From assembly GCA_019843655.1 (NCBI GenBank), contig JACDQD010000003.1, positions 26,834,224-26,898,223 on the forward strand: a stretch of DNA of 64,000 bases, written 5' to 3'. Shown here in pieces: positions 39,401-52,015 of this stretch; within the stretch, counting starts at the first letter, position 1, and each line of letters starts with the position of its first letter. The DNA comes from Lethocerus indicus (taxonomy: Eukaryota; Arthropoda; Insecta; Hemiptera; Belostomatidae). The position numbers and the translations under genes were made by a program. The notes beneath the pieces are model-generated. The model was not told where the DNA came from. It searched no databases and saw only the letters and a program-made list of their open reading frames with translations.

Positions 39401-42400
39401 CAGATGATTTCCGAGAAGCGCAATTAAATCTATTAATATCCTAAGGTCGTCATCTCTAAATTCGCTCAAGTGCTGCTGTCTTACAACAGACCACTTCTTA
39501 GCAGGAGTTTATTAATCAGTGGATTAATAAACAGTTACCGAAAAAACACCACGGAGGTTTTGTAATAGCAAAAAGTGTTTTGCTCGATGAACTCTGAGTC
39601 TACTAGGGTCGGATTAGTAGGAATCAAATCAAATTATTCTTGTGCTAGCTGTCCGTCTGGGTGCCTATCAAGTTCATAGTATTGCCTATATATGCGTCTA
39701 TAAATAAACCCATAACCTTGTCACAAAACCGATATCCTTGTAACGCAAAACAGTGACAAATAATAATTTCCGTCCTGGATTAACAGAAAAATTCCCTTGA
39801 ATCACTGGAAGTTGTGTCAGGATAATCATTGAAATGTGGCAAGGAAAAATGGCATGTAAAGTAGTAAAAATACGCCATTCGCATTATTATATTCATTCTT
39901 ATAATTGTTAAAGGAGTTCATGTGAAGAGCTGAACAAAGTTAGAATTATAATTATCACCCCTTCCCCCCGCCACTGTGCATTGTAGCTTCCCGTCTGTTG
40001 TGTCTGCTGAGTTTTCTGCCGCGGACAATACCGTATTTCAGCCGTAAAATCTCATTAATCTTCTTTCTCCACTTCCGAATTCATTGTTCTTTCCACTGTC
40101 TTCACTAATAATCCGGTCTGCGTTCGCGAGCTCCTGCGGCCACTGTCACAATTATCCAACCTTTACCTTTATATAGCGCATGCTGGTAACCGTGTATTTC
40201 ATCATTTTTGTTTCGTTGTTGGGGGAAAAAACTCCCCAATAATTAGTATTAATTGTCATCCTGTGTTTTCCTCCCATTATCCAACGTTCCCCGTGTTAAC
40301 ACGCTCATGGAGTTACGCTGACACCAACCAAGGAAAATGTAAAATAGAGAGGAAATATTCATAGCAGTTTTATTTTTTAAAACAACCCTCGTTATTTTCG
40401 AATTAAATAAATTTCAATCTAAAACCTAATGCTATATTAATGAAGATAGCGGTTGGTAAGCAGCATTAACAGTCAAAATGAGTAAAGCGTTATATGTCCA
40501 CTTATGTCCCTTAATTAACAATATTCTATAGCATGGAATTATTATAGTATAGCCCTGTCGTGCTTCGGATGAAATTTACCCTTTTGTTGTTGAAAGAAAA
40601 ATTGGTTTTAATTACAAGCGATATTTCAGTTTCCTATGATCCAAACATAATAAGAAAATAATAGAATTAGCATGCAGTATGTTCAGACTTAAAGTAAACG
40701 CGAGCATCATAAAATATGTGGAGCAATTTCGAATTACCGGACGGCCGAAAATAGTTGTCTTGCTGCTTCACGGTCCTAGGATTCAACTTAGTCTTAAAAG
40801 GGGAGGGATGGGGGCTAGGGGTGATTTCTCTTATTGGTTTTTCCAGGTGATTTATTTCTGTTTTTGTGAGTGCCAGCGGCGCGGGGTGTCCCGCGGGGTA
40901 TCCACATTTGTCTTGATGGGGACAGTCCCCGCATTTATTTGATTTTTTTTTCTTACTTTCCCCGCCTACTTTCGAGATTGAAGGCGCTAGCATCCTCCAA
41001 TTAGATAGTCCCGCTTTCTCATATTAGTTTCTGGGTCCCATCATAATTTCTTTAGTCGTGTTTATTGAAAATCATTGAATTTAGGTATAAGACATTTTTT
41101 TAGTGTTCTGTGAAGTTGCGAAACTTGACTGTTTCATTATTTTTCTTCTATTTGCCCATTACGTTCTAAGCTATACCGTTTGAACTCCTCGTCATAGTTT
41201 TCTGTAGCGGTAATATATTTCTGGTATACTATATTAAATTTTAATGTTGTAATTAAAACATTTCGACGTGAGCCTCCAGTCGAGGGTAGTGTATCTTGGG
41301 TAGAAATATAATTTTAGTTTAGTTGGAAAGCACGTTTCGGTTGTGTTGTCCAGAATTGGTGGCTAATTTGGGTAGAGGCAGGTGGGTTTTATTGCGTTCA
41401 CAGACCCCCTCCCGACGACCATCCAGGCTACCGTTATTAGATTCGGTCAGGGGTGAGTCCCACCTCTCCCCTAACGAGGTTATCCTGAGGGACTTCCCCT
41501 TCCTTCAATCTCCAACCTTGCTCCAAGGATTGTTCTTTCGTCTCTCCGTTTTACTTCTTACTACGTTTGGCTATATCCTTTTTAGCGTTGGCACGCTGGC
41601 GATATGAAATAGCCGGCCCTGCCAGGAGAATGCTGATGGTGACATACCGTATTTCGAATATCATAAAAACTAATACGGATAGGTCCAACGAGACGTTTGT
41701 TAGAATACGTCAACGTGCTGGGTAATGTTGGCCAGATAGTAGTAAAGTCTGTACTGACGAGATTAAGTATCGATATAAATATTCAAATACTGCATTCTCT
41801 TCCATATTCCTCCTATCAAACATTTACTAGTACTTATAGTAACTTATTTTTTTACACTTCATTTATTTTCGGCGTAATACCGATATTCGCGGAGTAACCT
41901 TTTTGTATCCGTTTACTTTAGTGAAAAACTCAGAAACCATTTTGCCCAGTATTATTACCGACCAAAAAAAGGACATCTTCACACGCAGTTAGAAGAACCC
42001 CATAGCAAGGTAAATTGTGTTGAACGAATAACAAGCGAAAATGATATGGTGATTGTGCCTTTCTTAATATCGTCGCACTATTAGAGACGTGTGGACGGTT
42101 GAGCGTTGCCCCCAGAATCAGAAGCGGCTGAAATAGGTGCAGCGTTCTCAAGTCGTGCTAAGAGGACTGTAATGAAATTACTTAATTGAATGGAATGTTT
42201 TTATTTATCAATGTAAATTCCCCATCATTAAAACATGTAAAATGCAAAATTACAAACCTTCCTGTAAAAATTAAACTACACCGTGTTTACTCATCCATTG
42301 TGACTTATGAATATAGTCTGGATATATCGAATATAGTTGCTATACAACTCTAGAAAGTATTAAACATTAGGCTAAGGGTTAACCAACGGCAACGGGTTCT

Positions 42401-45384
42401 GTATTCCAACAAAATATGTTGTTATATTTATGCCAGCATGAATCTTAGCCCGGTATTTTCAGTGTGACACACCCCCTCTTTCTCCCTCGGTGGGCCGCAC
42501 TACCGCTCTTAAAATAAGCTCCCGGCTACGTTAAAAAACAACAACCCTCCTTTCCAAAAAACCGTACCCACCCTATCCGCCCTCATCCCTCGTCCTGTGT
42601 TTTATGGAATACGATGAATATTTTGTCTGTCCGCCGTGTAATCTAAAATGCGTTTTTCCTGTTTTTAAGAGGACATATATTTCCTTTAACTTTTGTTGAG
42701 TGAATACGGAAAAAAGTACATTTGCGTTGGGAATACGTGGGGGTGAAATGTGTGTTTCTCTGTGCGCATTTCTCACTGGGTAGTTTTATTTCATGAACAG
42801 TTATCGCATAGTTGATTTTAATTTTCAGTATTTCGGAGACTCGTATCATACATAGGGCCTGCCATTGCATGTATCTTATGGTTTGATTCCTGCGCTCGTC
42901 CATGACGTGTGCCCCGGTTGATGAATACAATATCTCAAGTTATGGCTACGCACTTGAGTCAGGCTCAAGTATGTACCGGGGAAGGCTGTTACTTACGATG
43001 AAGTCAGTTGGACGGGCATAGTTGTGCGCGAAGAGCCACAATTTATATTTGCGCAAACTTATCTGCGTTGGTTGAATGGTAGTGGGGAGTTTTAAGTTGG
43101 TGTGGTGAGTGGGAATGGAAAGTCCCCTGCGGCAGCAAGTACCGAACTAAGTTGGAAAATTGTGGAATGGGAGCATTTGTGGATTGAAGGGAATAGTTTC
43201 GCCAAGTTCCTCTGGGGGTTCTCTCACCCGCCCCCGCCCCTCCGCTTCCCACCACTGGTCGGATGTAACCGGAGTGTCTAGAGTCAGACCGTTATCGGCA
43301 AACGATTTCACAACAACCGAGAACGAACGTTTTACCGACAGAAATTCGTTTGAAACTCAACTAATGGGCAAATGAGTCTCAAATTGAATCAGTTCTAACT
43401 TCCAAATTGAACTTCCCTTCAGTAAATCATCGCGACCAGGGTAAATCCCACCGTCTAAATTATTTGATTATGACCGGGAATCCCCAAGAATCGTATTAAT
43501 TTACATGTTTTTTTTCGTATGTTTATATATTTATGTAACATATTTAAATAAGGCAGATGTGAATGCAAAAATAGATTTATAGCTATAAATTATTTGTATG
43601 AATATAATGATTAACAATAGAATAACCTCAATAGTGATATCTGTTTTAAATGTTTTCAGTTAATATCAATGTCAGTCACTAAGAAAAAGGAAAAAGATAG
43701 TGTTTATTCTCCATTCTTTTTACTCTTAACACTTTTGCCTCTACTATGATGGAACATTATGTTCGTAAATATTGACCAATTATAGGTGTGGAATAGGGCA
43801 TACCTTCCGGTCCTTTTAAGTTGTACACATTTCCCATTTTCTTTCCGGTTGTGGACATCACCTCGGTAAATTTCCCCGACGTTTCTCTCGTTTACAGAGA
43901 AAACCAATTGAATAAGCTACTTTTCGCACACTTGAAGAAGAATTTTTTCTTTTCACCTTGGGTATTAGAAAGCAAAAATGGGGCCTAGAATAATGTCATT
44001 CTTTGTCTGTCTTTTTCAGATATGTTTCGGGGTCATCTGATGAGGCCGTAACACTCGGGTGGCATTCTTATTCAGAAAAAACACTAATTCTATTATTTTG
44101 CCTTTTGCCCTCTGTTTTGGATTTCCGTTATAATTACAAATAGAAGTTCCTAATGTCTGTTATACACTGGCTGAATGACTAGTTTCCTTATTTGAATTTC
44201 CATATAAGTAATTACGTACATATACAATGTTTCTTCCAGGCCTCGAAAATGATTTATAATTCTGAATTTTTCTTATCTTCAGGTTGTTTCCTTAGTATTG
44301 TTACATGATCCTCATTAGTGTTACTTTAATTTGAGATTCATTGTAGACTGCAAAGGGGGAAGGAATTTCCGCCCTGGAAACATTTGAATTTTTAGGCCCG
44401 GACAGATTGTTGGACCAGTTATGTCGACCAGGGTGATAAATTCATCGGAAAGATAATTAAGAGAGGGCGGTTTAAATAGTTGGCTAGGAACAAGGCCAGC
44501 TAGGGGCAAGGGTATTACGTGTTATACGCAGTGACTGTAGGTGGACTAAAATAGTTGTGAATCACGGGTTGACGTTCCCATCTGTTCGCCCCTCTGCTCA
44601 GTACTAGCGCTGACTCCGTCCCATTCATACCGACCGAGCGATGGTTTTGACTAGCCTACAAAGTAAGAGTGCTTGCAGTATCTGTTTACACATGTGTTGT
44701 GCGTTCTTTCGGGGCATATATTCGGGGTTTTTTGACTGTACGGCTTTGTACTTTTTCCATTTTTCTTTGAATCCGTTGTTTTTTGCCTGAAGAAATATCA
44801 TACCCATGTACCATTTTTCAGTTAAATCGGGACAAACTAAATCACGTTGTTGGATTTTACGTGGTGAGATTTTATATGTGTGTTCTCTGTTCACCGTATC
44901 CTCGAACCAGATATTTCAACGATATGCAACGTTCCAGTAATAATTGGTTTAATTAATTTCAACGATTAATACAAATTGTAGTGAACATGATAAACGAAGA
45001 ATACGTAATTAAATTTATTTTTCGATCGTTGTCTCATCCTAATATTAATATATCGTCCTGTCAGGGACTCATCTGCTAGTTTTAGGCGCCTCGCAAATTA
45101 TATTTTTAGGTGCCAACATATTAGTCTGTGCCGTGACAGCGTTTCAGTGTGTGCGGAATAAAATTGCATATTTTGCATTTTTCATTGCCACGTTTGTCGG
45201 GAACTATTTCGCAGTTTTGCAGTGACGCGTGAAATCTAATATTCACCAGGGAAGATATTTTTGCCCGACTGAATTTAATTTTGTGTTTTCGCGTAACTGA
45301 AAGAGATGCACTGCCGCGTCGTTTTCAGTGATTATTTCATGTCGCTATACGAATGGATACAATATTTCCGATGGTGTGTTTCAG
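36489..45384 (+). other. Intron upstream of the Phactr basic/RPEL exons
   Basis: About 8.9 kb of AT-rich non-coding sequence between the candidate first exon and exon 45385. GC-richer patches occur at 40730-41000 and 41380-41500 without recognisable exons. No protein-coding, RNA or mobile element could be supported inside it. The intron would end at TGTGTTTCAG (45375-45384). Confidence 0.5.
45306..45384 (+). other. In-frame 5' extension of exon 45385 (possible intronic start)
   Basis: ATG at 45306 (context GAGATGC, G at -3) lies in the same frame as exon 45385-45543. It runs into it with no stop, adding about 26 residues beginning MHCRVVFSDYF. An in-frame TAA at 45294 bounds it upstream. If transcription began inside the intron, this would give a third N-terminus. 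The residues do not resemble any Phactr N-terminus I know, and 26 open codons can arise by chance, so ordinary intron sequence is more likely. Confidence 0.15.
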
Positions 45385-45543
45385 GAAAGAAAGTGAATGG
45401 AGCTGCGATACGAACCAACAGCCTGGGCTCTGGCACACCCCCGATCGAACGAAAAAGTAAACTGTCGGCGTTCGGCCGACTTTTCAAACCCTGGAAATGG
45501 AAACGGAAAAAGAAGTCCGAAAAGTTCGAAGCCGCATCCAGAA
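45385..45543 (+). CDS. Phactr: Phactr-family exon: basic block before RPEL1
   Basis: Phactr proteins bind G-actin through RPEL motifs and protein phosphatase 1 through the C-terminus, and act on the actin cytoskeleton and in the nucleus. This 159-nt exon is bounded by TGTGTTTCAG and GTAAGT (45544). It enters after one base of a codon and leaves with one base (phase 1 to phase 1). It encodes about 52 residues. The diagnostic part is GTPPIERKSK, then FGRLFKPWKWKRKKKSEKFE, then AASR. This is the conserved block just before RPEL1 in vertebrate Phactr1-4 ([22 protein letters not shown]). The KWKRKKK run matches the basic element that, in mammalian Phactr1, binds importin in competition with actin. 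GC content is higher than in the flanking introns. Which upstream exon joins it is uncertain. Confidence 0.93.
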
Positions 45544-48500
45544 GTAAGTACAGAGTAGTGCGCTGCCTCACTTGTCACGAATTTGAGCCACTTTGATTTT
45601 CACTTTTTATTGGCTTTCATGTACGTGCGTAAAAATAGCGTTTCATGTGTGCTGGGAAGTTGTTCCGTGTGATTTTGTGTGATCGAAGTGGTTTGGAATT
45701 TGGTATTCTCGGTTTGTTTTATGGCGTACACTCCCAAACTCTAGGGTCGAGAGTATTCTCGGGTCTAGACGGGTAAACATTCTGTGTGTTCGAGATCGGT
45801 GTTCTAACCTCGACATTAATGGGTTCTGGGCGAACGATTGCAAATCATACTGACTCGGCGATGCCCGGCTTTGCTCCGTACTCAACCTTTCGGAACCTTT
45901 AACAGGTTTCGTCACTGTGTGCAAGACGTTTGTCGGAATCCGTGTTCGTGAGGTCATGTGGCGGCCTGGCATCGAACTGTGTTTACGCGCTGCTGTCCCC
46001 CGTAGAATCACGTAACATGCCACCCTACCGACAGAAAAAAATACTGTCGACGTACTCTTTCGTTAGGATGTACATTCCTCAGTGGTTTTTCCTTTTCACA
46101 GTTTATGTCATTAGCACTATTTTAATAATTTTGTGACATCCCACCTGGAAAGATTGTAATTACTGGCTGTTTGTGACCATATCTGTCTTGCAGTAGTAGT
46201 GTCAGATTTGTTAATAGGTCTCGGATGAGTAATATCCATAGCCTATAACAATGAATCAAGTACGGAATTAATTACTGTTGTGTCTGAAATATCAAGTAGT
46301 TTCGGTCTAGGTCACAAAAATTCAGCTAAGAAGGACGGTTGGTTTACGGAGGAGGTTTACTTCCTTTCCTATAACTTATCCAATCGTACAATTACACGAT
46401 CATTATCTTTGCCCGTACAGAGACCATTACACTAGGTCGATAAAATTAGATTACTCCAATCATAATCCCGTGATAGGTAAAAGTTATCTAAAATGTTCCC
46501 ATTGCGATGGGCCCCTCATCTTCGGAATTCACTGAGCTGAGAGTTGGGAGCACATCGCCAGAAGGTTGAGGAATTCCATCCACCGAAATTTCTCTGATTT
46601 TAATAGCTGAAATTATCCTAAGGTGGCTTTCACTTGGATTGATGTATTGTGTTTACCTGATTGCATGATCAGTCCGGTCGCTGGCGTCAGTATTCGGTAG
46701 CTAAGTTAAATTCGGCGATTGCAAATGGATCGTTAAAAGGTTTCGTTGTATCGCATGTTCAGGAACAGTAACGGGTAGGATTGATAATGCGGCCAATTGA
46801 TATTGGAATAAATCGTGGTTTATAATTTTCGGCTTATTTGTCTGGTTATCTGATATAATTGTTATTATGGCCACGGGCGTCTTACTTCTTGCGGTGAGGG
46901 CAGTTTCTCCGACGGACGGGCGAGTGCTAGGATGGGAGGCCGTTTAGACATTATAAATATGCTCGGGTTGGTGGACGTGCGTGCGTGTTGCTGTGAGGTG
47001 GGTTGGAGGGGTTTCTACGTAACGGCTCGCGGTAGTAGGGGGAGTTCTCCTATATTGGCGAGCCTGAAGGGGGAATTAGTTCGGTTTCGCAGTTGGAGGC
47101 GTTCCAAGGTGGCGATCGAGACTCTTGCACTTTGGCCCCCGACTATTCTCTTCGCTATTTCTTCGTATTGTCATTTTAAATTCCTCCATCACTAACGTGG
47201 GAAACTAAATGACCTGTGTATTTCAATCTTGGATTTCAATTTACACTATCAATCGATAGCGCATATAACCATTTTTCTGTAGAGATTGGGATTTTGAGAG
47301 AAACTTCATAGCCAACAGGATGCGAACATGACTCTGAATAGGTATTTGGCCGGGTAGCAAACTAAGAAACTCCGGGGATTGAAAAGCTATACTAGAAAAT
47401 ACGTTGATAGGAAAATATATGGCTAGAGATGTACTGGCAAATACGATTAGAAGGAAATGTATATAATATGAACAACATTGTATGATTATTGTTTATTAGG
47501 TAACGGTGCTTCATAATTTCAGCTACTGTATGAGACCGTTATATATTCTTGTTAGAAGAATTTACATGTTGATTAACACTATTATATACACCTAATAATT
47601 TTGTCTATATTCAATTAATTTGTTTTAATTGTCTTCTCTAAATATAAATTGTCTTCCAACCACGTGTATATCTTGTTTTGTGCCGGTCCGGCTAATTGAA
47701 TTGGTACAGGCTTTACTTAAGAGTAACGAGATTAGCCTTATTACTTATAATTCAATTTAGGTAGATTATACAGTACAGATATATTGTGTGGGGAGTTCGC
47801 CAGTAATGCAATTAGGCGGCTGGCAAGTTATTAAAATGCAGTTCCTCTTTCACCCATTCCTAGAATTCTGTAATAATAATAATAATTGAATTATTAGTGG
47901 TATAATCCTCGCCTAATTTTTTAAACTTATTCAAGATTCTCGCATTGTTTCCTATCATAGCCTTTGATCTATAATTTAATCTGGGTTTAAAAGTTCCTTG
48001 CTTTTCAATATACGTGTTAAATAATTTCTTTTTTTATTTGGATATACAAAATCAAAATTTACGAACAAATACAGTAACCGAAAAAACCTGGATAAAATCT
48101 ATATGAAAACGTGTATCTTCATTTTCTTCATGTTGTAATTACAGAAGGTAACATTCGGATATAATTAAACATATTTGGCTTATCGCAAATGACCCCCTAA
48201 TTGTTGAGGAGTTGACCCTCTCTAGCTAAGTGCGAAGTTGCATTAAGGTCTCAGTTACTTGCTGGCCCCACTGTCCATTAACCTATAATCCTCACTACTA
48301 TAACTGATATGATTGGGTTTCATTATACTGGCAAATTTATGTAATTGTTTTGAATGATTTCAATATACACAGTAAGGAAAAATGTCAACGCCTTTCGAAT
48401 TTCACGTTCTTATTGCTTTCTAAAATATTATTCTATTCTAAAATAATGGTCGTGTGGCAAATTGTACTTATAATTACTTAATGGCTCTATGAATTGGATA

Positions 48501-51500
48501 CGCTAATCGCCATTATTCCGGGAATTGTGCGAGGACTAGTTGTAATCAAGTCGGAATTATTGATTGATTTCATGCCAGTGATTTAATGTCTTTGTCTGTA
48601 GTTAGTGGCAGTATTCACTCTTGGGGGGGAAATAATACTTTGGCTTGAATTAATATTTTTAAAGTGTCCTTATGACAAATGGAAGAGTGGTTTGGTTTCT
48701 ATACCGTTTTTTGGTTGGGTAATGTGTTGACTTGTTCTCTGGGGTTGTGTGGCGGTAAAACGCGAAACTATTGTCGGGGGTTCGCAGCCTCCCATTACCG
48801 ATAAGCCACCCCCCTGCACGGCCTTTATACGCCACTCGAACCGCCGGTGTTCAATAAGGGGACGCCTCTTTAACCCGAGAACCTCGGGCAAACAAGTTAA
48901 TAAAACTTGGAGGTTTCAGACACGTAGAACTGGCTGCATTGGTGCTCCCATATTTCTTTAAGTACACGCCATGTCGAATAGCCGAGAGATATTTTCCTCA
49001 ATGTATATTTACAATACAATAATGTGTTATGTCTGATTACACCGACATTTTCGTCAGTCTGCGACACTTGTAAACATTTTTAAATTATTAATATGTCTTT
49101 CGACAGTTTATTGGGCGTGCACAAAAAACCTGCGATAATAACGTCACGAATGTTTTTAGTTAGGTTGCCAACGGCAAAAATTATCCCTCCGGTTATATGT
49201 CACATCCTCCGGGACTCTTTTTTTTCAACATTTGCTAGACATTAGTTCTGCGACCTATTCGACAAAAAAAGCGACTGAAACCTAGCAATTTTGTTATTCA
49301 GTTTACTGCGGGTGGTTTGGGAAGGTGGCTGGGTGGGGGTGATGTTCGCTTCCAAAACTGAATTTCTATGTATTTCTGTTCCGGGTCGTGTCAGTTATTT
49401 ACTGCGACCAATTGGATTAGCGCGGTTGTGGTGACGACGGAGCCGGTTTTGTGATATTCCCCTTTTTGTTTTAATACCCGGCGGAGGGCTAACACGGGAT
49501 GAGTCATAGTCGATAATCAATATGGCCAGTGCCAGTGCTCCCGTCCGGCAGTTTGCCTAATTACGGAATTCGATAGCGTGCAGTCCAATTGCTGTCTAGG
49601 CTCTTAACATTCCGATAACTTTGCACATTGTTTTCTGCAAAGAAATTGAATAAGTCGTTTGATGGTATACAGCAGAGAGGATTGTGAGTGTTCAGCCTTA
49701 TTGTCCATACTAATTTTCTCTCACTTATATCCCCGATACTAGATTCGGTCTTTCGCAATTGTCATTATTATTCCGGCAGCGATACGGGAGGTACTCTCAG
49801 TTATAAAAGAACTTTAAAAGAAGAAGAGTAACACTAAACCTGAATAAAACATTAGTCGTTGTTAAAAGCGGTAAGGATTTTTTGTTCCTGTACTCACGTA
49901 GAATATTTTTTCCAAAGTACGTGTGTTAATAGCACGAAGTATGTTGGAAATGTATAGTCACGAAACCAGTCAGTATTTCAAATGTAATACATTTATGCTT
50001 AACTTTATGCTTTTATGTGGCGATTTATCAAGAGCATTTACAGTTAAAATTCAAGAATCTAGTCCGCGTAAACTTTATTGAACTAAGCTTTTCAAATTCC
50101 AGTACACCATATGATAATATTTACAATATTGCTCAGGTACTTTTGACAGGAACGAAAATTGAATGGGAGATATAAATAATTATTTTTCAAAATAGATTCG
50201 GTTAGTTTTTTGTGTTCACTTTTAGAACGGCCCAAAGAAGAATTAGAAAATGGCGCATTCGGTATAACTCATCATCGTTGCCAAAGGAGTCTATTGGCGA
50301 ACGCTAATACATGCAAGAGACTCAATTCATGGAAGCCGGCGTCACGATTATTTTTCAGCAGTAACCAAATGACGCTCTGTTTTAAACACTGCCGAGAGGG
50401 AAAATGGGATGAGTCATGTCTCGAATCGATAGTATGTTCCCGTCCCGTTGTGGAATTTAATTATTTCCCTTCTGGTTGATTTTACTGTAAAATTAACTCG
50501 TGAGTTACCGCAATTTCAATATGAAATATCTCAGAACGATCCCGAAATTAAATCAATACCTTTCTTCTCGGAACTGTTATCTGTCAGCACTTTACGTGTC
50601 GAATTAATAAATGTCAAAGGATAATTCTAAATTGTTTAGTCAGGTTGGTGAAATTGGAAATGTCGTTAAGTTGTAATTTACCAAATTAATTTTAACAAAT
50701 GTATCCCGCACATAAATAAAAAAAACGGCGATCAGTAACGATATTTAAACAGGCATCTGACCACAAGGGTATAATCGAACGAGTAGCTATTAATTAACCT
50801 TATTTAAGGTACCGCTGTACAAAGGGAAATTGGGCTAGTTATTTTTTTTTTGTGGAAAACCCCGTGCAACCCCTTTAGTGTTTGGACGTTGTAATTTGTT
50901 TCAGAGTTTTTCACGTCGCCTACGTACAGTCAATCATACTGGAGTTTCGGTTTTCCGTTTCGATTTTTAAACGAACATTTAAACGACATTTAAACGTGCC
51001 ATTAATTACCTAGGTTAACTGTGCGAATCAAATTACAGGCCCTTTATATTTCAAGTTGCACCAGCGAGAAATTTTGCTGTGACAGTTAAAATATTCGGTA
51101 GAAGGAAATAAGGATTTGGTTCACAAAATTTGTTTAATCTTTATAGATTTCTACGGGTCATTTAAAAAATAAACCATTTATCTGTATAAAAATGCTAGGC
51201 ACTCGAAACTGTTCTAGAGGAGTGTTCTAAAATGTTGTATGGTTAGTTTTGTCTATTTCTTGGGGAGTTATGAGCATTATATAAATTGGTATTATGCTTG
51301 GTAGTGTCTACGATGCTGTGAATTTTTTCTCCCTGGTTGGCGTATTCGTCTCTTTTGTGTCCAAATTATAGAGCTTATTTTGCGGTTGTCTGTCTCGTCA
51401 AAATGTGTGCTGGGTTACGTCATATTAGGATATCTAATATTATCTATATAAGGTTCGGACATGTTATTGCGGATTTAGAGTTTAAGGCATCCCCTCTGAT

Positions 51501-51916
51501 TAGATATTTCGCCTTTAATAGGTCTAGATGCAGTATCGGCATTCATAATTTTATTCATTTACAAACTTGTTTTTATTTTCTATTATATAAATATTGATAC
51601 TGTTTAATTTGAATTTTTAAATTGAATAACAGGGAATTTCTTAAACTCTATAAGATCAGCAAGAGTATTAATTCACTAGTTCGCCAAAAGAAAGGAATAT
51701 GAGAAGTACATATAGAGAGCGATGGGCTAGAATTTTCGTAGGAATAAGGATCGAGACCTGTGAACACCGAAATTCCTTATCCGTTAGTACATTTGTAAAT
51801 GATATAGGTTATTACAGTATTTGGTATTAAAATTTATTTTAAAGTGACACTGGTTTTAGAAGGTTAGTCGAAAGTTAAAGCGTGGGGTCTGGACGTGTCT
51901 GTTGTCTGTTTTGTAG
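45544..51916 (+). other. Intron between the two certain Phactr exons
   Basis: 6,373 bp, GTAAGT at 45544 to TTTTGTAG at 51916, phase 1. It holds a GC-rich block at 46890-47130 and another at 48760-48900; both have overlapping short open frames and no recognisable exon. In other Phactr proteins the two flanking blocks are adjacent, so no coding exon is expected here. Confidence 0.85.
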
Positions 51917-52015
51917 CTTTGGAGCGGAAAATCTCTGTGCGGGCGCCTCGAGACGAACTCGTCCAGAAGGGGATACTCCTGCTGGACAGCCCCACCACGC
52001 CCCTACCCAAGACAG
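51917..52015 (+). CDS. Phactr: Phactr-family exon: N-terminal RPEL motif (RPEL1)
   Basis: The exon is 99 nt long, with acceptor GTCTGTTTTGTAG and donor GTAAGC (52016). It enters and leaves in phase 1. With the last base of the previous exon it reads (AASR)T-LERKISVRAPRDELVQKGIL, followed by LLDSPTTPLPKT. LERKIS-x-R-xxxx-EL-xxx-GIL is the RPEL actin-binding motif: the R-x-P-x-x-E-L core is present as RAPRDEL. The family pattern in vertebrates is [20 protein letters not shown], so the critical Arg, Glu and Leu are kept. The proline-rich tail SPTTPLP begins the low-complexity region that follows RPEL1 in the family. The central region and the C-terminal RPEL triplet with the PP1-binding end are not in the window, so the gene is partial at its 3' side. 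Confidence 0.95.
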
